From QWHO01 sp021404945 (GTDB lineage: Bacteria > Vulcanimicrobiota > Xenobia > Xenobiales > QWHO01): 64,000 nucleotides of DNA. This document shows, in pieces, positions 1 through 6,182 of the stretch. The notes below the pieces were generated by a model. That model ran no database searches, had not been told where the DNA came from, and saw only the letters and a program-made list of their open reading frames with translations. Made by a program: the position numbers and the translations under genes. The first letter of the stretch is position 1, and the number at the start of each line of letters is the position of its first letter. The stretch lies in the NCBI GenBank assembly GCA_963169765.1, contig CAUJEN010000192.1, positions 62,001-126,000 on the forward strand. The letters run 5' to 3'.

Positions 1-115
1 GGTGGCCAACCTGCTCCCCGCCGCTAAGGCCGCCGGGTTCCTGGATGCCAATGGCATCGCCGACATGAACGGCCGTGTGATCGAGCGCGGCTCCGACGAC
101 ATCTTCGTCTTCTAG
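1..115 (+). CDS. C-terminal end of a phage-type structural protein (partial)
   Basis: Only the last 37 codons are inside the window, ending in SDDIFVF and TAG. The fragment is too short to identify by itself. It sits directly upstream of a capsid gene on the same strand and is followed by a strong hairpin, so a head decoration or other small head protein is a reasonable inference from the usual gene order of lambda-like phages. The left part of the gene lies outside the window. Confidence 0.4.
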   Translation, partial: VANLLPAAKAAGFLDANGIADMNGRVIERGSDDIFVF

Positions 116-133
116 ATCACCCAGTCCTCAACA

Positions 134-172
134 AGCAGAAGGCCCGCCAACAGAGCAGGCCTTCTGCTTTCC
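134..172 (+). terminator. Rho-independent terminator after the first phage gene
   Basis: An 11-bp perfect stem, AGCAGAAGGCC at 134-144 paired with GGCCTTCTGCT at 158-168, is followed by a short T run. It begins 18 nt after the stop codon of the preceding reading frame. Confidence 0.75.
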
Positions 173-185
173 CCAGGTTCCATTC

Positions 186-214
186 GGGCCCAGGCAACAC
201 GCCGGGCCCTTTTT
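186..214 (+). terminator. Second hairpin with T-run before the capsid gene
   Basis: GGGCCC at 186-191 pairs with GGGCCC at 204-209 and is followed by TTTTT at 210-214. It lies between the first terminator and the capsid start codon, so it may act as a second terminator or an attenuator of the capsid gene. Confidence 0.5.
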
Positions 215-238
215 CATTAGAAAGGGAGGCTCACGCCA

Positions 239-720
239 ATGCATGCCAACGCTCTTGGCTTCCAGGGAGTCAACTATTACCAGGGCGTCGCGGAGAAGTG
301 GTCTCCCGATCCCACCAAGTATGCCCTCGCCGGCATCCTGCCCATGGTTAGCTACCCCACCGAGATGATCAAGTGGGACATCCTCGCTGGTATCCAGGGG
401 ATGACTCAGGCGGCAGCGCTCGATGCGCCTGCCCCGCTGATCAACCACCGGAAGATCCGCGAAATGTCCGAGGTCACCCGCTACTGGCGCGAGGGCGGTC
501 GCGTGCGCGAAAGCGACATCCTCCGCATCCGCGCGCTGGGTTCCCTGGACAAGCTGGCCGGTCCCCAGCTCGCAATGAACCTGACCAAGCAACTCACGCT
601 GCGCCGGTTCAACCGCATCGAGTGGCTGGGCTGGGCGATCATCCAGAACAAGGCGTCCGTCGACGACAATGGCGTCAAGTTCACGGCCGACTACACCAGT
701 CTGATCCAGGATGTCGCTGA
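239..720 (+). pseudogene. Major capsid protein, lambda gpE-like, N-terminal fragment
   Basis: The first ~155 residues resemble the Phage_cap_E family (HK97-fold major capsid proteins of lambda-type phages), including a typical run about arginine-rich helices, an EWLGWAIIQNKASVDDNG segment and the start of the central VKFTADY strand. A GGGAGG ribosome-binding site lies 9 nt before the ATG. Family members are about 330-350 residues. Here the similarity stops near base 700; the frame then continues to 928 as antisense of another coding strand and is probably meaningless there. A matching middle segment of such a capsid lies on the opposite strand just to the right, so the gene is broken by an inversion or by a chimeric join. 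Confidence 0.55.
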
Positions 721-860
721 TCGGGTCGGCGGCGCCGGCATCGGCCCAGTCGGTCCCTGCGTCCACCTCCTGGTCCAGGTTGCGCATCGGCTCGGCGGGG
801 TAGAAGGCCCGCGAGTCGATGTTCAGGCCATCCGGATCATCTCCAGTTGGCCGGCGTTGA
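702..860 (-). pseudogene. Internal fragment of a lambda gpE-like capsid protein, inverted
   Basis: On the minus strand a frame without a proper start reads DGLNIDSRAFYPAEP, then MRNLDQEVDAG, then TDWADAGAADPISDI. The W-AD-A-ADPISDI pattern is what follows the central strand in Phage_cap_E proteins, that is, the part missing from the plus-strand capsid fragment at 239-720. It overlaps the end of the minus-strand gene at 823-1065 in another frame. I read it as the displaced, inverted middle of the capsid gene. A search of both fragments against one capsid protein would settle this. Confidence 0.35.
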
Positions 861-1065
861 ACGCGAAAGCCGGGCCGTCGAGGACGAACTCGGCGACCTT
901 GCGCCCCATGTGGGTCACGCCGGGCTGAGCCAGGCGCAGGAGTTCTTGCTCGTTGGGGTTCTTGGTCTCCGGGTTGACCGGGTAGACGCCGGGAGCGTAG
1001 GCGACGTTACCCTTCGCCCGGAGGCAGATCCCGCGGAGCAGGCGGATCTTGAGCGGGTTGTTCAT
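823..1065 (-). CDS. Small phage-like protein of unknown function
   Basis: An 80-residue frame with balanced composition, beginning MNNPLKIRLLRGICLRAKG and ending QLEMIRMA. The ATG lies 4 nt after the stop codon of the frame at 1070-1525, with a GGAGTAAGCCG stretch serving as ribosome-binding site, so the two look like neighbours in one phage operon. I do not recognise a domain. Its size and position would fit a head-completion or connector-region protein, but that is inference from context only. Confidence 0.5.
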   Translation of the reverse strand: MNNPLKIRLLRGICLRAKGNVAYAPGVYPVNPETKNPNEQELLRLAQPGVTHMGRKVAEFVLDGPAFAFNAGQLEMIRMA

Positions 1066-1069
1066 CGGC

Positions 1070-1525
1070 TTACTCCGTCACGGTCATCACGATGATGACC
1101 TCGGGGTTGGTGTGCTTGAACAGGTCGCGGATGACGCTGTTGCGCACCAGCATGTCGGCCGTGGTGGCGTTGTAGTAGATGCGGGCCATCCCGTCGGACT
1201 TGCCGCGCAGGAGGCGGGATTCACGGCACCAGCCCCATTCGGAGGCTTTCTCGATGGCCATCTTGAGGCGCTGCACCTCCTCGCAGAGTTGGGTGGCGGT
1301 GGCGGCCGACTCTGCCGCCTGCTCGACCCCAGCGTCAATGTATGCCATCAGCTCCTGCAGGAACTCTAGCGGGACCTCGACGCCCAGGACTTTCACCTGC
1401 TTGATGGCTAGCGCTTCGGCGACGAGCCACCTGAGCTTGGATGGCGTGTCACGCTGGCGATTCATCGTGTCCGTCCAGTGCTCGTAGCCTTGCCATGGCG
1501 GCTGATAGCGGTCGAATGTGGTCAA
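1070..1525 (-). CDS. Phage-like protein of unknown function, ~151 aa
   Basis: The reading frame extends to 1567, but the likeliest start is TTG at 1525-1523, which overlaps the upstream stop codon (TTGA junction) and is followed by FDRYQPPWQGYEHW. The middle is helical and Ala/Glu-rich (AAESAATATQLCEEVQRLKM) and probably forms a coiled coil. The C-terminus ends VIIVMTVTE. No family recognised. It is flanked by two other small minus-strand frames in the same phage-derived block, with tight spacing on both sides. Confidence 0.5.
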   Translation of the reverse strand: MTTFDRYQPPWQGYEHWTDTMNRQRDTPSKLRWLVAEALAIKQVKVLGVEVPLEFLQELMAYIDAGVEQAAESAATATQLCEEVQRLKMAIEKASEWGWCRESRLLRGKSDGMARIYYNATTADMLVRNSVIRDLFKHTNPEVIIVMTVTE

Positions 1526-1791
1526 TCGAGGTGCGCCGAACTCAGTGCGCTCATCAGGGGCAACCAATCTGCATTGCGCAGGCGATCGCGCAGACTGTTG
1601 CGTCGCTGCAGTTCAGCCGTGGCGAGTTGCATAGCGGCATCCCGCACCTCGCGCAGGACCTCCACGTAGCAAACGACCTGCAGGGCTTCGGCTACAATGC
1701 CGTCGCTCGCGTCTAGGGCGGCCTGGATACGAGTCTCGTCGCAGGTCAGCGCGCCCCAGAGAATCTCCCTGCAAGCCGACTGGCTGGCCAA
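1522..1791 (-). CDS. Small helical phage-like protein, possibly 5'-truncated
   Basis: An up to 89-residue frame with credible composition (ETRIQAALDASDGIVAEALQ, then VLREVRDAAMQLATAELQRR). It overlaps the next gene by the bases TTGA, which suggests translational coupling. The first ~15 residues look less protein-like and coincide with the point at about 1790 where the apparent coding strand flips, so the true N-terminus may have been lost. No homologous family recognised. Confidence 0.45.
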   Translation of the reverse strand: MASQSACREILWGALTCDETRIQAALDASDGIVAEALQVVCYVEVLREVRDAAMQLATAELQRRNSLRDRLRNADWLPLMSALSSAHLD

Positions 1792-2113
1792 GATCTCAAA
1801 GGACTGGCTGGACGAGCAAAAGCGTGAAGGCTACCTCGTGGTTGATGCCCTGCACCCACGGTGCAAGACGCTCGACCATGTCGCTCGAGCATGGGGAACG
1901 CCGCCGACTGCTTGCGAACGCCCGATAAGCAAAGCGGCAACGGGGGGGGAGCAACTGGTGAACCACGTTCGATCTTGGCCGCCCCCGCTTGCGAACGAGG
2001 AACACGACCTGACCGTGGCCTGGGTTGTCCACTGGCTGCGACGGCTACCCAATAATGCCGCCCGCAAACGGGCATACCAGTTGGCGTGCCAGATGCCGGA
2101 GGTGGCGCCGTGA
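1780..2113 (+). pseudogene. Phage-like protein fragment lacking its 5' end
   Basis: On the plus strand, the ~110 residues from KISKDWLDEQKREGYL to the stop have normal protein composition, with a Trp-rich helix (AWVVHWLRRLPNNAARK). Upstream of about 1780 the same frame is antisense to a better coding frame on the minus strand, so no genuine start is visible. An alternative minus-strand frame here opens with CPFC and PVCGRH, hinting at a zinc ribbon, but then becomes Arg/Pro/Ser-rich like a shadow frame. The function is unknown. Confidence 0.35.
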
Positions 2114-2307
2114 ATAAACGAGGGTAAGGGGAGATCCACCTACCTCCTTGCTCGCTCCGACGCCAGGTGGGTGCCTGCGGGATGGTCTCAGTGCGCGCCT
2201 CGGGGGCCATGCAAAACGGGCAGTTCACGACGCGGCCTCCACTGCTGCCCGAAACGCCTCCAGGTTCGTCTCGCCCTGGAGCTTGCGCCAGAGCAAAGCT
2301 TAACAGT

Positions 2308-2328
2308 CGTTCATCAGCCGTTCATCAG
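2308..2328 (+). promoter_or_regulatory. Direct repeat resembling a Pho box
   Basis: Two copies of CGTTCATCAG start 11 nt apart (2308 and 2319). Direct repeats with an 11-nt period and a GTTCA(T/C)C core are the known pattern of PhoP/PhoB-family sites, for example in Actinobacteria. They lie about 90 bp before the gene at 2420. The rest of the 306-bp gap from 2114 to 2419 shows no other gene; TAAAGT near 2380 could be a -10 element. Confidence 0.35.
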
Positions 2329-2419
2329 GGACACAAAATCTTAACAATCCCGAACGGTCATACCCCCCAACCTGGTGCTAAAGTCATGCACAAGACAACT
2401 ATCATCGGAGGCTCCAGTC

Positions 2420-3253
2420 ATGAGTTCCAACACCGTCAAGCCAAAGACCACCACCAGTGCCCCTTCCAAATCCAAGTCCACCACCCCGGCCCCCAAGAAG
2501 CCGGAAGCGCCCAAGTCCACTGAGGCCAACAAAAGCAAAGGCATCAATGAGACCGACAAGGTGGATGTCTCCAGGCCCGGCGAAGGCAACAAGACCGAGC
2601 CCGGCGACAAGGCAGACAAGGGCAAGAAGCCTGGGGAAGAGAAGCCGGGTGAAGGCGACAAGGGCAGCGAGATCGACAAGATGCGCGGCGAGGTGGAAGA
2701 CCTCAAGAAGTTGCTCGAAGAGATGGGCAAGAAGAAGCCGGGCGAAGAGGAGAAGCCCAAGGAGGGCGAGCAGCCTTCCGGCGGCTGCTGCGGCGGCGGC
2801 AAGGAAGCGGGCGGCCCCCAGGACGGCCAGAAGGGCCAGGGCGACTGGAACGACATCCTGACTCAGGACCTGATGCAGGTAAAGGCCGAGAAACTGGGCG
2901 GAATGGCCCAAAATCTGGGCAATCCCCAGCAGGGGCAGGGCCAGAAACCCGGAGGTGGGCAGCCCAAGGGCGGCGCCCAGCAGATTCCCGGACTGGGGGG
3001 CAAGGGCGCTCCTAATCCGCTGGCAGGCGGAAAGCCAGGCCAGGGCGTCCCGGGTGGAGCCAAGGCCAAGCTGATGCAAGATTACACGCAGGCCAAGCAG
3101 AGTCAGGCCCAGCTCCGCCCGGAGGTCGAGCAGATGGTGCTGCAAGAGCTTGGCATTCAGCAGGCGGGTGGCGCTCAGCAGCAGCAGCCCTTCGGGGCCC
3201 AGCCTTTCGGGGGAGCCCAGCCCCCTCAGCAGTTTGGTGGCCTGGGCGTCTGA
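2420..3253 (+). CDS. Intrinsically disordered Lys/Gly/Pro/Gln-rich protein
   Basis: This encodes 277 residues of low complexity. Residues 1-40 are Lys/Pro/Ser/Thr-rich; about 40-120 are highly charged KPGEE/KPGEG repeats with one predicted helical stretch (EIDKMRGEVEDLKKLLEEMG); a CC-GGG turn follows; the rest is Gly/Gln/Pro-rich and ends QQFGGLGV. The ATG follows a GGAGG site by 8 nt. There is no signal peptide or membrane segment. It is a single-gene unit between a Pho-box-like repeat and a terminator. A cytoplasmic scaffold, coat or phase-separating role is possible, but nothing in the sequence proves it. Confidence 0.75.
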   Translation: MSSNTVKPKTTTSAPSKSKSTTPAPKKPEAPKSTEANKSKGINETDKVDVSRPGEGNKTEPGDKADKGKKPGEEKPGEGDKGSEIDKMRGEVEDLKKLLEEMGKKKPGEEEKPKEGEQPSGGCCGGGKEAGGPQDGQKGQGDWNDILTQDLMQVKAEKLGGMAQNLGNPQQGQGQKPGGGQPKGGAQQIPGLGGKGAPNPLAGGKPGQGVPGGAKAKLMQDYTQAKQSQAQLRPEVEQMVLQELGIQQAGGAQQQQPFGAQPFGGAQPPQQFGGLGV

Positions 3254-3275
3254 GCTCTGCTGCCCGTCACACCAG

Positions 3276-3306
3276 AAAGGGTCCGCCTGATGGCGGGCCC
3301 TTTTGG
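3276..3306 (+). terminator. Rho-independent terminator
   Basis: AAAGGGTCCGCC at 3276-3287 pairs with GGCGGGCCCTTTT at 3292-3304 around a TGAT loop. It is located 23 nt after the stop codon of the disordered protein gene. Confidence 0.8.
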
Positions 3307-3348
3307 CATGGGGAGGAGGTTGGCCGGGGGACGTGAAGCGCCCTGAGT

Positions 3349-3885
3349 ATGCTCGAGCCCCGACTCTGGGTTTCCAGTCTTTGCCAACTCGACTTCGAAG
3401 CGCTGGCCGCGCGCGGCATCGCTTACTACTGCCTGGACGTGGACAACACCCTGGCCCGACAAGATGACTGGAAACCCTATCCGGGCGTCGTGGAGCACCT
3501 CGGGCAAGCCCGCCGCAAGGGCCACCTGCGGGATGCCTGCCTGATCTCCAATGTGATCTTCGGTCCGCGACGATTGGCGCGACTGCGCCATCTGGGCCGC
3601 CTCTTGGGCATCGAGCATGTTTACGGAGCTCTCTTCTGGGACCGAAAGCCCGGTCCGCGTGCCTTTCGCTGGGCCCTGGCGCGCATGGGATCGGAGCCGG
3701 GCTCCACGGCCATGGTGGGTGATCAACTCTACACCGACATTTTGGGGGGAAACCGCCTGGGTCTTTTCACGGTGCTGGTCGACCCGCTGGGGGAAGACCA
3801 CTGGACAACACGCCTTTTGGGTCGGAGACGGCGTCAGAATCGACTTCTGAGTCAGATGGGCATCACACGAGTAACGGGAGGATAA
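3349..3885 (+). CDS. yqeG: YqeG-family HAD phosphatase
   Basis: The 178-residue protein has HAD motif I as LDVDNTLA near residue 28, a conserved Lys in WDRKPGPRAF, and motif III as MVGDQLYTDILGGNRLG. This matches the YqeG/HAD-IIIA phosphatase group, whose natural substrate is not firmly established. It opens a tight cluster: the next gene starts 8 nt downstream. No signal peptide is present, so it should act in the cytoplasm. The start codon has only a weak upstream ribosome-binding site, but the first residues align with the usual N-terminus of the family. Confidence 0.85.
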   Translation: MLEPRLWVSSLCQLDFEALAARGIAYYCLDVDNTLARQDDWKPYPGVVEHLGQARRKGHLRDACLISNVIFGPRRLARLRHLGRLLGIEHVYGALFWDRKPGPRAFRWALARMGSEPGSTAMVGDQLYTDILGGNRLGLFTVLVDPLGEDHWTTRLLGRRRRQNRLLSQMGITRVTGG

Positions 3886-3892
3886 GCCGCCA

Positions 3893-4159
3893 ATGCGGAT
3901 GGTACAGTGCGTCAAGCTGAAAGAAGAGCTACCGGGGTTACCCTCCCCGCCCATCCCCGGCCCCCTGGGAGAGAAGGTCTATGAGAACGTCTCGGCCCAG
4001 GCCTGGAAGATGTTCGAGGAATACTTCTTGATGGTGATCAACGAAAACCGGCTGGACATGATCGACGAGAATACCGACGACATCTTCTTCCAGCAGGTGG
4101 AGGCCTTCCTGTTCACCGATACCGCCAGGCCGCCCGAGGGCTACGTTCCCAGAGCTTGA
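3893..4159 (+). CDS. yggX: YggX-like Fe(II)-trafficking / oxidative damage protection protein
   Basis: The 88-residue protein aligns along its length with YggX: an N-terminal Cys in MVQCVKL, then PGPLGEKVYENVSAQAWKMF, the MVINENRLDMID core and the FLFTD..PPEGYVP end. YggX protects Fe-S enzymes from oxidation in Enterobacteria, and the N-terminal Cys matters there. The start is either of two ATG codons at 3893 or 3899. It overlaps the next frame by TTGA. This family is best known from Proteobacteria, which makes its presence here unusual. Confidence 0.8.
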   Translation: MRMVQCVKLKEELPGLPSPPIPGPLGEKVYENVSAQAWKMFEEYFLMVINENRLDMIDENTDDIFFQQVEAFLFTDTARPPEGYVPRA

Positions 4160-4527
4160 GCCGACCCGAGCCGCTGACCCCGGAGGACGAAGAGGAGCTT
4201 TACGAGCTTCGCTCGAGGGTGGTGCGCTTCATGCGCGAGGAGGACGTTCTGCGCTACGGCCAGATCGGCTACAAGCTGACCCTGCTCAAGACGCTGCTCG
4301 AGAACGGGGTGCACGATCCGGAGACTCTGCGCGGCATGGGTGCCGTCTTTGGAGACGCGTTCATCACCACCTTCGATCTCGAGTGGGTCAAGATGCACGG
4401 AGAGTTTGCGCTGCACAAGCGAGGAACAGGCTTCACCATGTATCCGCTGGCCCTCATCGGGCCGGGCGTAGATGTCTACGAGCTCTTCGGCCTGCTCGCG
4501 GGAGGACTCGAGGAGCTAGAGTCCTAG
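4156..4527 (+). CDS. DUF3806-like small protein
   Basis: This 123-residue protein starts at a TTG (4156) that overlaps the stop codon of the YggX gene, so it is probably translationally coupled to it. The segment GMGAVFGDAFITTFDLEWVKMH followed by GTGFTMYPLALIGPGV is similar in pattern to DUF3806 proteins as I remember them, but the identification is tentative. The N-terminal half is charged and helical. It converges with the HD-domain gene, overlapping its 3' end by 12 bp. No function can be assigned. Confidence 0.6.
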   Translation: MSRPEPLTPEDEEELYELRSRVVRFMREEDVLRYGQIGYKLTLLKTLLENGVHDPETLRGMGAVFGDAFITTFDLEWVKMHGEFALHKRGTGFTMYPLALIGPGVDVYELFGLLAGGLEELES

Positions 4528-5826
4528 ATACATCTGCCCGCTCTGCAGGGCGGGCAGGTGGTTGGCCTGCTGAAAGTGCTCCTCGCAGGCAGCCGCAACG
4601 CGACTGGCCCGGTCCTTCTTATCAGGAGCCAGGAATACATAGAACTTCCAGAGGTCCGGATGCTTCTCGCGCAGCACCTCGATGTCGGAGAGCTTGAGAT
4701 CGCTCAGCGGTCGAGGGTTGCCCTCGCCCACCTGGACCCGTAGCTCGGCCTCCTTGAGCTGCATCTTCAGAGCCGGGCAGTAGACGATCAGCTCGCCGGG
4801 AGATAGCCGCAGTTTTCGCGACAGATGCTCCTCGGCGGCGCGTCGGGCAGAGGCCAGGAAGTGATACTGATCCACAAACCATTGAACCCGCTCTTCTCCG
4901 ATACGCCGGGTCAGGACGTAGACCCGCTTGTAGAGACGGCGCGAAGCCAGGTGGGCCAGCAATCGAGCCACCTCGGGCAGAGAGGCGTAGCGCGTCTCGA
5001 GCAGAGCCAGCAAGCGCTCGTCGGTCAGCCGCGATAGCTCCTCCAGAGTCAGGCCTTCCCCCACGGCAGCCTCGACCGCCCGGCAGATCATCGCTCCTGA
5101 GGCCACCTTGGTATGATGAAAATAGACTCGCTCGGAGAGAAAGTAGCGCAAGCGCAAGAGATGGACGACTTCGCTGAGCACGTCCTGGCGAATCAGCCCG
5201 CTCTTTTGAGCATCCAGGTAGAGGCCACGCTCATCCAGACGAAAGCTGCGAAAGATCCGTTCGTCGTAACGCTGGGTCAGTCCGCAAAAGTAGGCGTCCC
5301 GGGCCAGGTAGTCGAGCAGATCGGCCCCCACCGTGCCGCTCACCAGCTCGCAGAGGAAAGGCTCGGCCTGCCCCACCAGAATGTCTCGCACCGGCTCGAG
5401 CAGGTCCAGCTTCTTCAGGGCTTTGCCCAGCTCTCCTCGAGGCAGCTGGGCGCGAATGCGCTCCGGGGTATCGTGACGGGGAAAGATGCGACGCTCATCT
5501 TCCAGGGTATGGCCGAAAGGGATGTGGGTAAAATCGTGCAACAGAGCGGCTGCCTCGACCGCCAAACGCTGATGGGGGGCCAGGACCGGGCCCTGAAACT
5601 CCTCCACAGCGGCCAGCAGACGCCGACACAACCAGGCCGTGCCCAGGCTGTGCTCAAATCGGGTGTGAACGGCCCCGGGGTAGACCAGGTAAGCCGTCCC
5701 TAGCTGGCGCACGCCGCGCAGGCGCTGCACCTCGCGCGTGTCCAGCAGCTCCACCAGTGGCTGCGACAGGCGCACGTCGCCGTGGACCGGGTCGCGAAAG
5801 ACTTTCTCAGCTCGATCTGAGGTCAG
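4516..5826 (-). CDS. HD-superfamily phosphohydrolase (dNTPase-like, COG1078)
   Basis: HD-domain metal-binding residues are visible in HTRFEHSLGTAWL and LLHDFTHIPFGHTLED, and the protein opens with KVFRDPVHGDVRLS, the standard N-terminus of this family. The first standard start, GTG at 5775, would cut off that motif, so translation must begin upstream. The only candidate in frame is CTG at 5826, which overlaps the stop codon of the upstream gene (CTGA). That gives about 436 residues, normal for the group. Relatives hydrolyse dNTPs or phosphodiesters; the substrate here is unknown. It is cotranscribed with the gene at 5823-6167. Confidence 0.85.
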   Translation of the reverse strand: MTSDRAEKVFRDPVHGDVRLSQPLVELLDTREVQRLRGVRQLGTAYLVYPGAVHTRFEHSLGTAWLCRRLLAAVEEFQGPVLAPHQRLAVEAAALLHDFTHIPFGHTLEDERRIFPRHDTPERIRAQLPRGELGKALKKLDLLEPVRDILVGQAEPFLCELVSGTVGADLLDYLARDAYFCGLTQRYDERIFRSFRLDERGLYLDAQKSGLIRQDVLSEVVHLLRLRYFLSERVYFHHTKVASGAMICRAVEAAVGEGLTLEELSRLTDERLLALLETRYASLPEVARLLAHLASRRLYKRVYVLTRRIGEERVQWFVDQYHFLASARRAAEEHLSRKLRLSPGELIVYCPALKMQLKEAELRVQVGEGNPRPLSDLKLSDIEVLREKHPDLWKFYVFLAPDKKDRASRVAAACEEHFQQANHLPALQSGQMYLGL

Positions 5827-6167
5827 TCTTCCTCGTCCTCGTCGTCATCCGAAGGCGTCCAGACGAATTTGTGGGTATCGGTGACGTGGATGGCCTCGAG
5901 CTCGGCCGAGACATCCTCGACCTCGGTCTCGTCCAGGATCGCTTCGGCGCCAGCCGCCTCGAGCTGCTGCAGTACCTTCTTACTGAGCTTGAAGGTGGGC
6001 TTCTCGCCAAAAGCTTCGTCCCACTGGCTGCGATCGAGCTTCAAGACCAGAACCCCGCCACACTCCATGCAATGGTAGCGCAAACCCTTGGGACCGAAAC
6101 CTGAGAGTTTCATGTCCTTGAGCTGGCAGCGGTGGTCGAACAGCTGGCCCTGAGTTTTGACTTTCAT
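5823..6167 (-). CDS. Small acidic-tailed protein with possible zinc site
   Basis: This 114-residue protein carries an N-terminal CQLKDMK and an RYHCMECGGVLVLKL segment; the Cys and His residues could form a small zinc ribbon. The C-terminus is extremely acidic (DDDEDEED). It lies 16 nt after the E1 dehydrogenase gene and overlaps the HD hydrolase gene, so the three probably form one leftward operon. I recognise no characterised homologue. Confidence 0.65.
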   Translation of the reverse strand: MKVKTQGQLFDHRCQLKDMKLSGFGPKGLRYHCMECGGVLVLKLDRSQWDEAFGEKPTFKLSKKVLQQLEAAGAEAILDETEVEDVSAELEAIHVTDTHKFVWTPSDDDEDEED

Positions 6168-6182
6168 AGCCGGCCCTTTTGC

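Noticed and set aside
2114..2228. Minus-strand zinc-ribbon protein (CPFC ... PVCGRH) running 2228 to 1746
   Set aside because: After about 60 codons the composition becomes Arg/Pro/Ser-rich like a shadow frame, and it lies opposite a better plus-strand frame.
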